DNA of 35,514 bases from an uncultured bacterium (GTDB lineage: Bacteria > Auribacterota > Erginobacteria > Erginobacterales > Erginobacteraceae): NCBI GenBank assembly GCA_937885075.1, contig CAKZYZ010000027.1:1-35514 (forward strand). Direction: 5' to 3'. Made by a program: the position numbers and the translations under genes. This document shows, piece by piece, positions 17,991 to 27,277 of this stretch. The notes under the pieces are model-generated. The model made no database searches. It worked only from the letters and a program-made list of their open reading frames with translations, and was not told the DNA's origin. Every line of letters starts with the position of its first letter. The stretch's first letter is position 1.

Positions 17991-18247
17991 TAAAAAATAA
18001 AGACATTAAAGATCGTTGAAGACCGTTAGACGCCTCATGAAATACGGGGCAAGAGTCTTTTTTCTTAGTGTCTTTGTGCCTTTGTGGCGGATTTATCGCC
18101 CCGAGACTCAATATGAAACAACTCGGGAGAGAAAATTTCGATAGAGGGGCCTTAATGTTGAGTTTCTTTACCACTATTGGGACAAAACTTGCAACCCCTT
18201 ATTTTTTCGGTCCTCTCCCCCATTCCGAGGTATTAATCGAAGAAGTA

Positions 18248-19312
18248 TTAATCAGGGCGGGAAAAAATAAGATGGTTGGCCGTGATGGAGGAGATAAAAT
18301 TTACGGCTATAGCGCCGGTAAGCAAAAATAAACCTGGCTGTATTTTGGTGGAAATCAGCGCGTCCCCCTCGATTAGGAATACCAGCAGGGCCAATCCGAA
18401 GACATCCAGCATGGACCAGTGCGAGAGAAATCCCACTAATGCCTCTCCCCTCTTCCGGTGTACCGGATTAAATTTACCGAACCAGATCACCATTGACGCG
18501 GAAGCGGAAAGAAGCGGAAAGATAATTAGAAAGAACAGGACAACCAGAGACAGTAGCCAGGTTGCCGGGGCAAAGAGGGCTATAAAAGAGCGAAAAATAC
18601 TGTAGGTATGGCTCGACAATAAGAACTGGGAGATCTGAAGGAAGGGGATATCGATAGCGGCGATTAAAGTAGCGACCGAAAGCAGCATAAGTCCGGGGAT
18701 GATAAATCTCCGCCAACCGTTAAGCTCCGATAATCTTTTTTTAGTTAACCGAAGCGCGGCGGTGCGCGGCAATATATCGGGGTAGAGAAGCTTGTTGATG
18801 AATTCAGCAACTGCCAGACTGAGTATAATCGCGGCGAGAAAGAAATATATCCCGCTGAGCGGGGTTGTACTGATAAAGGTCTGATGATCGGTTAGAACCA
18901 GAATAATAATAACCACGAAGACATCGAGCAGTGACCATTTCCCTAAAGGTTTTACTTTCTTGAGGAGCCGCTTCCGTTCTTTGATCGAGGTACTGACAAA
19001 CCAGATATAACTTAGAACGCTAATCTTTACGAATGGGAAGATAATCGAAAAGCCCAGGATGAGCAGGGCTATGGCATAAAGCCGGGCATGCCACATCAAG
19101 GCTACCGAGTGGGGAAGACTGTATATCTTCTCGGATGAGAGGAATGTGTCTATCTTCAGGAACGGGACTATCAGAGCGATTACGTTAAAAACAAAGGAGA
19201 CCAGCAGCAGCCACGGAATCAGCTTAGTCCGCCCGGCAGAACCCAAGGAGAGAGTCCCCGGCTGGTTCAGCCTTGACCGGATCAGAACAAATATATTCTG
19301 GTTCACAGTCAT
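18248..19312 (-). CDS. Paraquat-inducible protein A (PqiA)-like membrane protein, two repeats
   Basis: Two TM modules each with 'K..GKWSLLDVFVV' / 'LSHWSMLDVFGLALLV'. Track start 19381 lies in a repeat element; MTVNQNIF at 19312 is the likelier start. Confidence 0.8.
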   Translation of the reverse strand: MTVNQNIFVLIRSRLNQPGTLSLGSAGRTKLIPWLLLVSFVFNVIALIVPFLKIDTFLSSEKIYSLPHSVALMWHARLYAIALLILGFSIIFPFVKISVLSYIWFVSTSIKERKRLLKKVKPLGKWSLLDVFVVIIILVLTDHQTFISTTPLSGIYFFLAAIILSLAVAEFINKLLYPDILPRTAALRLTKKRLSELNGWRRFIIPGLMLLSVATLIAAIDIPFLQISQFLLSSHTYSIFRSFIALFAPATWLLSLVVLFFLIIFPLLSASASMVIWFGKFNPVHRKRGEALVGFLSHWSMLDVFGLALLVFLIEGDALISTKIQPGLFLLTGAIAVNFISSITANHLIFSRPD

Positions 19313-19333
19313 GTTGTAGTCATTGTTAAAAAG

Positions 19334-19440
19334 AACATCGCCCTCACTTAGCTCGGGCAACTTTACCTCTAAGGAAAGCATGAAAGCAGGAAAATTTTAA
19401 ATACTCCCCCTCCTGCCTTCCTGCTTTCCTTAGGGGTTAT
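19334..19440 (-). repeat. Hairpin repeat element, copy 2 (inverted relative to 16598..16700)
   Basis: Reverse complement of copy 1 with few differences. Overlaps the last codons and stop of gatB (TAA in CCCCTAAGG). Confidence 0.9.
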
Positions 19441-20911
19441 ATAACTTATCTCGGAGAAGCTGATTAACCAGCCCGGGGTTGGCCTTTCCCCGGGTTGCTT
19501 TCATAATCTGGCCGACCAGAAAACCTAATGCCTGCTTCTTCCCCCCCCGGTAGTCATCTACCGGGCCCGGATTATTAGAGATTACCTCTTCAACGATCCG
19601 ATCGAGTTCTCCGGTATCGCTGATCTGGAGAAGTCCTTTCTCCTCCACGACTACCTCAGCCTCTTTCCCGGTCTTGAACATCTCGGCAAAGACCTGCTTT
19701 CCTATCTTCCCGCTGATCGCGCCTTTCTCGATCAGGGAGATAAGACCGGCCATCTGAATAGGCGATACAGGACTGTCTTTGATCTCCAGATCCGCCTCGT
19801 TAAGTTTCCCTAACAGTTCCACCATAATCCAATTACTGAGAGTTTTATATTTGGTGGTTAGAGCGGCAGCGGCTTCAAAATAATCGGCCAACTGCCTTTC
19901 CGCGGTCAGAACTCCGGCATCATACTCAGGCAATCCATACTGTTCCTGGAATCGGTCGCCGCGGGGATCAGGGAGTTCGGGAAGGGATGAGCGTATCCCT
20001 TCAATCCATTCCCTCTCCAGGACAATCGGAGTAAGGTCAGGATCGGGGAAATAACGGTAATCATGGGCCTCCTCCTTACTTCTCATGGAGAAAGTCTTCT
20101 GACTATCGGCGTTATAGAGGCGGGTCTCCTGGATAATCTCCTCCCCGCTTTCCAGCGCTTCCCGCTGCCGTTCCACTTCATAAGCTATCGCCCGCTCCAC
20201 TCCCTTGAATGAGTTCATGTTCTTTATTTCAACCTTGACACCCAGCTTCTCCGATCCGACCGGACGGAGCGAAATATTCGCGTCACAGCGAAAACTCCCC
20301 TTCTCCATATCACAGTCGCTGACATCGATATACCGCATGATAGATCGAATGGCCTTTAAATACCCGGATGCCTCTCGGGGGGAACGGAGATCGGGATCGC
20401 TGACAATCTCCAGGAGCGGGACCCCGGTCCGGTTGTAGTCGACCCCGCTGAAACCATCATTTTCGAAGTGAACCAGTTTCCCGGCATCCTCTTCCAGATG
20501 GGCCCGGGTGATACCGATTCGTCTGGTCTTCCCTTCAAGCCGGAGATCGAGATAACCGGGTCCGTTTAAAGGAAGGTCAAACTGTGATATCTGATAGGCC
20601 TTGGGGAGATCGGGATAAAAATAGTTCTTCCGATCGAACTTACTGAATTCGGAGACCTCACAGTTCAGCGCCAACCCGGCCCGGACAGCCAACTCCAGAA
20701 CCTTCCGGTTGAGCACCGGGAGGACACCGGGGAATCCCAGGCAGATCGGGCAGACCCGGGTGTTCGGCTCACCCCCCGAACCGGCCGCGCACCCGCAGAA
20801 GATCTTGGTCCGGCTCTTCAGCTGAACGTGAACTTCCAGTCCGATTACGGTCTCATATAATTTTTTCTTTGAAAAAATTAGATTTGTTTCATGACGATGT
20901 TTAGTTGTCAT
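19430..20911 (-). CDS. gatB: Asp-tRNA(Asn)/Glu-tRNA(Gln) amidotransferase subunit B
   Basis: '[23 protein letters not shown]', '[15 protein letters not shown]', '[15 protein letters not shown]', '[17 protein letters not shown]', C-terminal GatB/YqeY domain. Confidence 0.98.
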   Translation of the reverse strand: MTTKHRHETNLIFSKKKLYETVIGLEVHVQLKSRTKIFCGCAAGSGGEPNTRVCPICLGFPGVLPVLNRKVLELAVRAGLALNCEVSEFSKFDRKNYFYPDLPKAYQISQFDLPLNGPGYLDLRLEGKTRRIGITRAHLEEDAGKLVHFENDGFSGVDYNRTGVPLLEIVSDPDLRSPREASGYLKAIRSIMRYIDVSDCDMEKGSFRCDANISLRPVGSEKLGVKVEIKNMNSFKGVERAIAYEVERQREALESGEEIIQETRLYNADSQKTFSMRSKEEAHDYRYFPDPDLTPIVLEREWIEGIRSSLPELPDPRGDRFQEQYGLPEYDAGVLTAERQLADYFEAAAALTTKYKTLSNWIMVELLGKLNEADLEIKDSPVSPIQMAGLISLIEKGAISGKIGKQVFAEMFKTGKEAEVVVEEKGLLQISDTGELDRIVEEVISNNPGPVDDYRGGKKQALGFLVGQIMKATRGKANPGLVNQLLRDKLYNP

Positions 20912-21060
20912 AATGGTAATTTCAACTATAAACTAACTTAAAAACTTTGTGCTTTGCAATTGGCGCCGGATTACTTATCTAATTTTTTCTTCGAAGAAAT
21001 TAGATTTGTTTCTGGCTGATCTTTCATTGTGATAATCCTGATTTCAACTATAAACTAACA
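20857..21060 (-). repeat. Tandem duplication of the gatB leader and first ~17 codons
   Basis: taattttttctt.gaa.aaattagatttgttt...tttcaactataaactaac occurs at ~20857-20938 (with the gatB start) and ~20978-21059. Confidence 0.85.
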
Positions 21061-21164
21061 TAATACGATTAAGGGAAACTGTAAATTAAAATTGAGTAAT
21101 GCCCCAGTTGATATTATAGTAGTATTTTCCGAACTTAGCCTTCGCTTCTTCGGCAACTAATTGG

Positions 21165-21305
21165 GGACTCCCTCACATCCCCTCCATCCCCCGCCTTCCG
21201 CGCCGGAGGCGCGGAAGGCGGGGGATGGAGGGGAGCTGATATGATCTTAGGAATCAATCACATCTCCACCGACACAGGGTCGGTGGTGGATATTTTCAAA
21301 GCACT
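21165..21305 (-). repeat. Composite hairpin element, copy 2 (perfect 26-bp stem)
   Basis: cccctccatcccccgccttccgcgcc-GGA-ggcgcggaaggcgggggatggagggg (21179-21204/21208-21233), next to CACATCTCCACCGACACAGGGTCGGTGGTGGAT..TTCAAAGCACT shared inverted with ~1055-1105. Confidence 0.9.
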
Positions 21306-21817
21306 AAACAGCAAAGCCGCCAATCCAAGGCGAAACAATCAGTGAAATCCGTGTACCCGCAAAATGACCTTCGGTCATCGCGGGTTAAAAATCCGTGGGC
21401 ACAAAGGGGCCGAGGTAGGGGAGAAAGAACGTTGACGGCCCTGCCCGCCATAGCCTTGGCGAAGGCTGGTTGACAGTTGTCAGTTGACGGGGAAAGAGCA
21501 GAGGAAGTTAGGATAGATATTCTCATCCTTTAAATTCGTGTCCCCGAAAAATGACTTCGTCATCTCGGGGTAAAAATTCGCGAAATTCGTAGTTCATTAA
21601 AAGGGCCGAGGGGGGGGAGAAATGGAATATCCAATGACCAATAACCAATGTCCAAATGCAATTTGGAAATTGGGAATTGGGAGTTGGCCGTTGGAAATTA
21701 GTTATGGGCCGAGGTAGGGGGAAACAATCAGTGTAAATCCGTGTAATCCGTGGACAAAAACAAGGGGGCGAGGCGGGGGGGAAGATAGAGTTTTACTTTT
21801 AAATCAGGACGTAACAG

Positions 21818-23476
21818 ATGGAAAATAGATTTTCAAAAAACAAGCAGCTCCGGTTCGGGACCAGCGGACTGCGGGACCAGGTTGTATATATGACGGATCT
21901 GGAATGTTATATAAATGCCCGGGGGTTTATCTCTTTCTTAATGGAACGGGGAGAACTCTCCACGGGAGGACAGGTCGCGGTTGGAGGAGACCGAAGAGAG
22001 AGCACACCGAGGATAATGGCCGCGGTGGGACGGGCGATTGAAGATAGCGGTTGCGGGATAATCTGCTGCGGCCTGGTACCGAGTCCGACCCTGGCGTATT
22101 TCGCGATGGAGCGAAAAATCCCAAGTATAATGGTGACGGGGAGCCATATCCCGGAGGATCGCAACGGGATTAAATTCACCAAGCGTTCCGGTGAAGTTCT
22201 AAAATCGGACGAGTCCGATATTCTCCGTAATGTCGACCGGGTACGGAATGAACTGTACGGTCAATCGGAAGCGGAGAGTATCTTTGATGAGGACGGCCGG
22301 TTCAAAGTATCACCGGGTTTCTTGACTCCGGACCACCAGGAAGAGGCCATCAATCTCTATATCCAGCGCTATCTGAGCGTATTCCCCGAGGACGGACTGA
22401 AAGGGATGAAACTGGTCTTCTATCAGCACTCCGCCGTGGGCAGGGATATCATTCAATCGATCTTCGAGGGGTTAGGAGCGGAAGTTATTCCGGTCAGTAG
22501 AAGTGATAAATTTGTTCCGGTAGATACGGAAAAGATCTCTCCTCAAACCAGGTTGTTTCTGGAAGAGACAGCCCGGAAACAGAAGCCATTCGCTATCATC
22601 TCGACCGATGGGGATTCTGACCGGCCTCTCCTGACTGATGAAGATGGTTTATTTCTTCCGGGGGATAAGCTCGGAGCGCTTGCTTCGCTTTACCTTGAAC
22701 CGGATGGAGCAGCTCTCCCGATCAGCTCAAATGACGGTATTGTCAGGATGTTGCGCGACAACGGAGTAACTGTCCGGCTGACCAGGATCGGCTCCCCTTA
22801 TGTCATTAAAGCGATGGTTGATCTGCTCACTGAGAATCCCTCCGGGCGGGTAGATGGCTGGGAGGTCAACGGCGGATTTCTTCTGGGAAGTCCGCGGGAG
22901 ATCAATGGTAAAATCCTTAAATCCCTTCCCACCCGGGACGCGGTTCTTCCCATTTTAGCCGTACTGCTCCTGGCGCGCCGGGAAGGGATCTCCCTTTCTG
23001 AATTAATTGATCGACACCTCCCGGCCCGATACACCCACGCCGATATCATCGATAACACCGCTCCGGGGTGCGAGAGCTATGCGCCGGAGATCGGGAAGCG
23101 GATCATCAATCTCTTTACTCCTGCCGACAGCGAGATAATCCAGGCTGAATTCTCTCAGAACTCCTGCACTATCCGTCGGATGGATGGAACAGTGCGGGAA
23201 GCGGATCAGGATGAATCCGATGGATTAAGAGAAATCAAAATCCGGATCGGAGAATACTTCAATGGTGAGAATGGATTCGGGGAGGTCATCGCGCTAAATT
23301 TTATCGATGGGGTTAAGATCACCTTTTCCAATGGGGATATCTCTCATCTAAGACCATCGGGGAACGCCCCGGAATTCAGAAATTACGCGTCAGCAAACAC
23401 GACTGAAAGAGCCGTTAAGATAGTTGAGGCGGGAAAAATAATTCTTCCCCGGATCATTGCCGATCTTAAAATATAA
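21818..23476 (+). CDS. Phosphoglucomutase/phosphomannomutase family protein
   Basis: 'LRFGTSGLRD', catalytic-loop-equivalent 'IMVTGSHIPEDRNGIKF', 'ISTDGDSDRPLLTDEDG', C-terminal 'RPSGNAPEFRNYASA'. Confidence 0.92.
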   Translation: MENRFSKNKQLRFGTSGLRDQVVYMTDLECYINARGFISFLMERGELSTGGQVAVGGDRRESTPRIMAAVGRAIEDSGCGIICCGLVPSPTLAYFAMERKIPSIMVTGSHIPEDRNGIKFTKRSGEVLKSDESDILRNVDRVRNELYGQSEAESIFDEDGRFKVSPGFLTPDHQEEAINLYIQRYLSVFPEDGLKGMKLVFYQHSAVGRDIIQSIFEGLGAEVIPVSRSDKFVPVDTEKISPQTRLFLEETARKQKPFAIISTDGDSDRPLLTDEDGLFLPGDKLGALASLYLEPDGAALPISSNDGIVRMLRDNGVTVRLTRIGSPYVIKAMVDLLTENPSGRVDGWEVNGGFLLGSPREINGKILKSLPTRDAVLPILAVLLLARREGISLSELIDRHLPARYTHADIIDNTAPGCESYAPEIGKRIINLFTPADSEIIQAEFSQNSCTIRRMDGTVREADQDESDGLREIKIRIGEYFNGENGFGEVIALNFIDGVKITFSNGDISHLRPSGNAPEFRNYASANTTERAVKIVEAGKIILPRIIADLKI

Positions 23477-23569
23477 AACTTCCGGTTTTGATTTTTTCCT
23501 CGACCTGAAATTAATATTCTATATAGTTTAAAGTTTGTTCTTATAAACCCTTTATATACAGGCAGAAAA

Positions 23570-24106
23570 ATCAGCAAAAAACTAACAGTCATACCGGAAC
23601 TTTGTTCCGGCTGCCATATCTGCGAACTGGTCTGCGCGGCAACTCACTTCGGAGTCAATAACCCGAAGAAGAGCGCGATCAGGGTCCTGATCACATATCC
23701 CCATCCCGTCATCCGGATGCCGGTTGTATGCAGTCAGTGTAAGGAACCCCCCTGCGCTGATGTCTGCCCGGTGAACGCCCTGAGCCGGATCGACGGCGTT
23801 GTCAGGCTGGATAAGGACCTCTGCATCTCCTGCTATAAATGCGTGGACGCGTGTCCCTTCGGCGCGTTCTTTGCTCACGATGACTGTAAGGCGCCGATTA
23901 AATGCGATATGTGCGGGGATAATGATCCGGCCTGTGTCGCCGCCTGCCCCAAGGAAGCCATCCGGCTGATCCCCGAGCAGGCACTGGGTGAGACCCGACG
24001 TCTGGGAAACCTGCTCAGCTATACCCATATGAAAGAGATCGAGTTCTATGAAAAGGGAGAGAAGAAGGTTATTCATTATACTGAAGTGGGGAAAGAGAAG
24101 TTGTAA
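23570..24106 (+). CDS. 4Fe-4S ferredoxin-type electron-transfer protein (AOR partner-like); start uncertain, no canonical start before first cluster
   Basis: Frame reads ...ISKKLTVIPELCSGCHICELVCAATHFG... then MPVVCSQCKEPPCADVCPVNAL...LDKDLCISCYKCVDACPFGA...CDMCGDNDPACVAACPKEA. First ATG (23717) is after the first Cys motif; the frame is open from 23492. Confidence 0.85.
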   Translation: MSKKLTVIPELCSGCHICELVCAATHFGVNNPKKSAIRVLITYPHPVIRMPVVCSQCKEPPCADVCPVNALSRIDGVVRLDKDLCISCYKCVDACPFGAFFAHDDCKAPIKCDMCGDNDPACVAACPKEAIRLIPEQALGETRRLGNLLSYTHMKEIEFYEKGEKKVIHYTEVGKEKL

Positions 24107-24390
24107 TTAATGACGAAATCCGAATGAGGAATGACGAATGAATGTCCAAATCCCAATATCCAAAGGGACAGCAGCACGTTCAAGGGCTTGGGGATTGCTT
24201 GCATTTGGCTTCGGCCTTCCGGGATTTGGCATGGTTTGGTCATCCGCCTTCCCGTCGGCGCACTATAGCGCTATGGCGGAAGCAGCTGGCGAAGAAGGCC
24301 TGGCGAAAGCACTTCGACATTTTGGTTTTGTCATTCATTCGTCATTCGTCATTCGGGTTTCGTCATTTGAATTATGGTTTCGTCATTAAC
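24107..24390. repeat. Inverted-repeat-bounded element between ferredoxin and AOR genes
   Basis: Left ttaatgacgaaatccgaatgaggaatgacgaatgaat; right attcattcgtcattcgtcattcgggtttcgtcatt...gtttcgtcattaac. Same arm family as 27065-27277. Confidence 0.8.
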
Positions 24391-24438
24391 ATTTGCAGAC
24401 AACCGACAAGATGTAGTGGAGCATCAAAAATAGATATC

Positions 24439-26271
24439 ATGATACAGAGTGGTTACTTCAAAAAGCATCTCAGAGTTGACCTGACGGCGGATAAGGCGGA
24501 ACGGCTGGATCTGCCGGATTCGTTCCTGGAGGAGTATATCGGCGGACGGGGGTTCGGCGCCAGACTGGTCTGGGATAATCTCCGCCGACATAATTTTAAG
24601 ATCGATCCGCTGGGGCCGGAGAACCTATTGGTTGTAGCTCCGGGACCATTCACCGGCGCCTACCTTCCCGCGTCCGGGAAGACCTCGTTCATTACCATCT
24701 CCCCCGCCACCGGGATCTACGGGGATTCCTCCATGGGAGGGGCATTCGGGGTTGAACTCCGACAGACCGGTGTCGATCTTCTCTCCATTACCGGACGGGC
24801 GAAGGAGCTCTCGATCCTCTTTATTGATAATGATGAAACTACCGTTATCCCCCTTCCCAGATTAAAAGGGAAGAGCTGTCTGGAAGCGGAGGGGATGATC
24901 AAAACTCATCTCGGTACTCACGGGATCAGTATCGCCGTTATCGGTGTCGCCGGGGAGAAACTGGTTAACTTCGCCTGTATCAATACCGACTGGAGCCGGA
25001 ATGCCGGCCGGACCGGGATCGGCGCGGTGATGGGCTCCAAGAACATTAAAGCGATCGTGATCCGGGGCGATAAAGACCTGCCGATCCATGATCTGGACGG
25101 ACTGATTGAGGAATCAGACCGGGCCAGCAATTACCTCCGCAAACACCCGTACTTCAAGCTCTGGCAGAGGGAGGGCTTGATGACGGTAATTGATTATGCC
25201 AACAGTATCGGGATCCTTCCCACCTATAATTTCAAGGACAGTGTCTTCTCCAAACATGAAAAGATCAACAGTCAGGTAATGCTCGACCATCACAAGATCG
25301 GGGATACCGCCTGCTTTGCCTGCCCGATGGGCTGTGGAAATATCTGCCTGGTTAAAAACGGCAAATACGCGGGAGTGGTTACGGAGGGGCCGGAATATGA
25401 GTCCTGCGCCATGCTCGGCTCCAACCTGGGAGTGGACAATTACTCGGCTATCCTTGCCGCCAACCAACTCTGCGATGAACTGGGGATCGATACCATCTCG
25501 ACCGGGAACCTGATCGGAGCGATAATAGAGGGTTATGAAACGGGAATACTCACGCTCGATGATCTGGACCGTCAGGAGATTACCTGGGGAGATGATGACG
25601 CGATCCTGGAACTTATCCGGAAGATAGCCTACCGGGAAGGAATAGGCGATATTCTGGCCGGAGGGGCAACAGCCGTTATCAAACGGTGGCCGAAAATGGA
25701 TAAGCTCATCCTTCAGGTAAAAGGTCTGGAACAGTCCGCCTATGACAGCCGGGCGGCCATCTCGATGGCCCTGGCGTATGCTACCTCCGATATCGGCGCC
25801 CATCATACCCGGGCCTGGACTATCGCCCGGGAACTGGAAGAAGGGAAAGACTGGTCGATCGAGGAAAAGATCGATCTGGTTATATACCACCAGACCCTGC
25901 GGCCGCTCTTTGATATGCTTGGCGCCTGCCGGCTCCCCTGGATCGAGCTGGGATTGAATGAACGGCATTACGAGAACTTCTACCAGCATATTACCGGAAA
26001 TATGCTGACCCTGGAGGATATGCTGGAACTTTCCCGCCGGATTTACGACCTGACCCGTCTGATCAATACGCACCTCGGGATCAGCCGCAAAGACGATACT
26101 CTCCCCTACAAGGTTAGTTCCTGCCCGGTCCTTACCGGACCCAACGCGGGAAAAGTTATCGACCCGGAGGAGTTCGAAAGAGCGCTCTCTTTATATTATC
26201 AGAAGAGAGGCTGGGATGAAGATGGCCGCGTCTCTCCTGAAGCGGCAGAATATTTTGGAAGCAAGACTTAG
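24439..26271 (+). CDS. Aldehyde:ferredoxin oxidoreductase family (tungsten/molybdopterin) protein
   Basis: 'MIQSGYFKKHLRVDLTADKAE...EYIGGRGFGARLVWD', 'PENLLVVAPGPFTGAYLPASGKTSFITISPATGIYGDSSMGGAFGVELRQTG', 'GRTGIGAVMGSKNIKAIVIRG', 'CFACPMGCGN'. The 99-aa extension in the track is repeat translation. Confidence 0.95.
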   Translation: MIQSGYFKKHLRVDLTADKAERLDLPDSFLEEYIGGRGFGARLVWDNLRRHNFKIDPLGPENLLVVAPGPFTGAYLPASGKTSFITISPATGIYGDSSMGGAFGVELRQTGVDLLSITGRAKELSILFIDNDETTVIPLPRLKGKSCLEAEGMIKTHLGTHGISIAVIGVAGEKLVNFACINTDWSRNAGRTGIGAVMGSKNIKAIVIRGDKDLPIHDLDGLIEESDRASNYLRKHPYFKLWQREGLMTVIDYANSIGILPTYNFKDSVFSKHEKINSQVMLDHHKIGDTACFACPMGCGNICLVKNGKYAGVVTEGPEYESCAMLGSNLGVDNYSAILAANQLCDELGIDTISTGNLIGAIIEGYETGILTLDDLDRQEITWGDDDAILELIRKIAYREGIGDILAGGATAVIKRWPKMDKLILQVKGLEQSAYDSRAAISMALAYATSDIGAHHTRAWTIARELEEGKDWSIEEKIDLVIYHQTLRPLFDMLGACRLPWIELGLNERHYENFYQHITGNMLTLEDMLELSRRIYDLTRLINTHLGISRKDDTLPYKVSSCPVLTGPNAGKVIDPEEFERALSLYYQKRGWDEDGRVSPEAAEYFGSKT

Positions 26272-26390
26272 GTGTTTTTTTAACCCCGTCCTCTCATAGC
26301 GGCTGCCTTCAGGCTGCCACACAGTGGCCCCGCCGTCGGCGGGGCCTCTACGAGTACGAGGCAACGGGGCGCACTGAATCATTATCATTT
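26272..26390. repeat. MITE-like element, degenerate copy, immediately after the AOR stop codon
   Basis: aaccccgtcctctcatagcggctgccttcaggctgccacacagtggcc...ctctacgagtacgaggcaacggggcgcactgaa, matching the core of 32229-32342. Confidence 0.75.
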
Positions 26391-26429
26391 TGGTGCGGGA
26401 ATAATCTTCATTATTCCTTTGTTATCTAT

Positions 26430-26659
26430 AACCTAAGTTGAACGATTATCGCGGACACGCCCGCCATAGCTTTAGCGACGGCTGGTGAAATGTGCTAAGA
26501 TTATGAGGCTGCATCGGTTGCAAAAAACGCAGACGCATTAATAAATGCGAACGAGTATTTTTGCAACCTAGTGTCGTAGCGTAGCGGAGATCCCGCATAC
26601 TTGCGGGGCAGACCATAAGATTGGTGCAGGTCGACGCATAGAATCGCTCAATTTAGGTT
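26430..26659. repeat. ~230-bp inverted-repeat-bounded element with internal hairpin
   Basis: Ends aacctaagttgaacgatt / aatcgctcaatttaggtt (16/18 complementary). Internal GGTTGCAAAAA...TTTTTGCAACC stem. Confidence 0.65.
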
Positions 26660-26685
26660 TAATTTAATAATACCCGGGGGATGAT

Positions 26686-27063
26686 ATGACGCATACAGAT
26701 ACCGAAACACTGAGGAAAGAGCTGGAGGATTTTCAAAAGGAGAAGGAGAAAATCCGCCAGCTGGTCGGGCAGATCGGCGGCAAGAACCTGGCCAAACGGG
26801 ATCGAATCATTAATATCTTATTTATCGCCCTGATCGCCATAGTATTCACCATCGATATCTTACGCTACTTTACCTCGTTTTACATCCCCCTCCCCCCCCT
26901 GCTCCTGATAGACCTGGGGGTATTCCTGGTCTCAATCAAAATAATCTGGATGATCCACAAGCAGAGCAAGGTCGAACATTTTCAGTTCTGGATACTCTCA
27001 GCGATGGAGTGGAGGCTGAATGAGATCATAACCGAACTGAAAGAACACCATAAGAAACAGTAA
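26686..27063 (+). CDS. Hypothetical small membrane protein (two TM helices)
   Basis: Complete ORF: charged coiled N-terminus, two hydrophobic segments. Confidence 0.7.
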   Translation: MTHTDTETLRKELEDFQKEKEKIRQLVGQIGGKNLAKRDRIINILFIALIAIVFTIDILRYFTSFYIPLPPLLLIDLGVFLVSIKIIWMIHKQSKVEHFQFWILSAMEWRLNEIITELKEHHKKQ

Positions 27064-27064
27064 C

Positions 27065-27277
27065 GTTAATGACGAAATCCGAATGAGGAATGACGAACGA
27101 ATGACGAAGCCCGAATGACCATAAGACTTGGGCGGGGGTGACTATTACGCCTTTCTGGACCGCCAGAGCTCAAAGAACGATGGCTGGGTCGCGCCTTAAA
27201 AGGGGCTGAGGTAGGGGGATTAGTCATTCATCATTGGGATTTCTTTCGTCATTCCTCATTCGGATTTCGTCATTAAC
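27065..27277. repeat. 213-bp element with perfect 33-bp terminal inverted repeats
   Basis: GTTAATGACGAAATCCGAATGAGGAATGACGAA (27065-27097) and exact reverse complement (27245-27277). Confidence 0.92.

Noticed and set aside
24142-24438. 99-aa N-terminal extension of the AOR protein
   Set aside because: Translation of dispersed repeat DNA; AOR homology begins at MIQSGYFKKHLRVDL (24439).
25114-26073. 319-aa minus-strand ORF antisense to AOR
   Set aside because: Overlaps a strongly supported CDS and has no recognisable domain; typical GC-rich shadow ORF. The same applies to 11624..12172 and 28814..29323.
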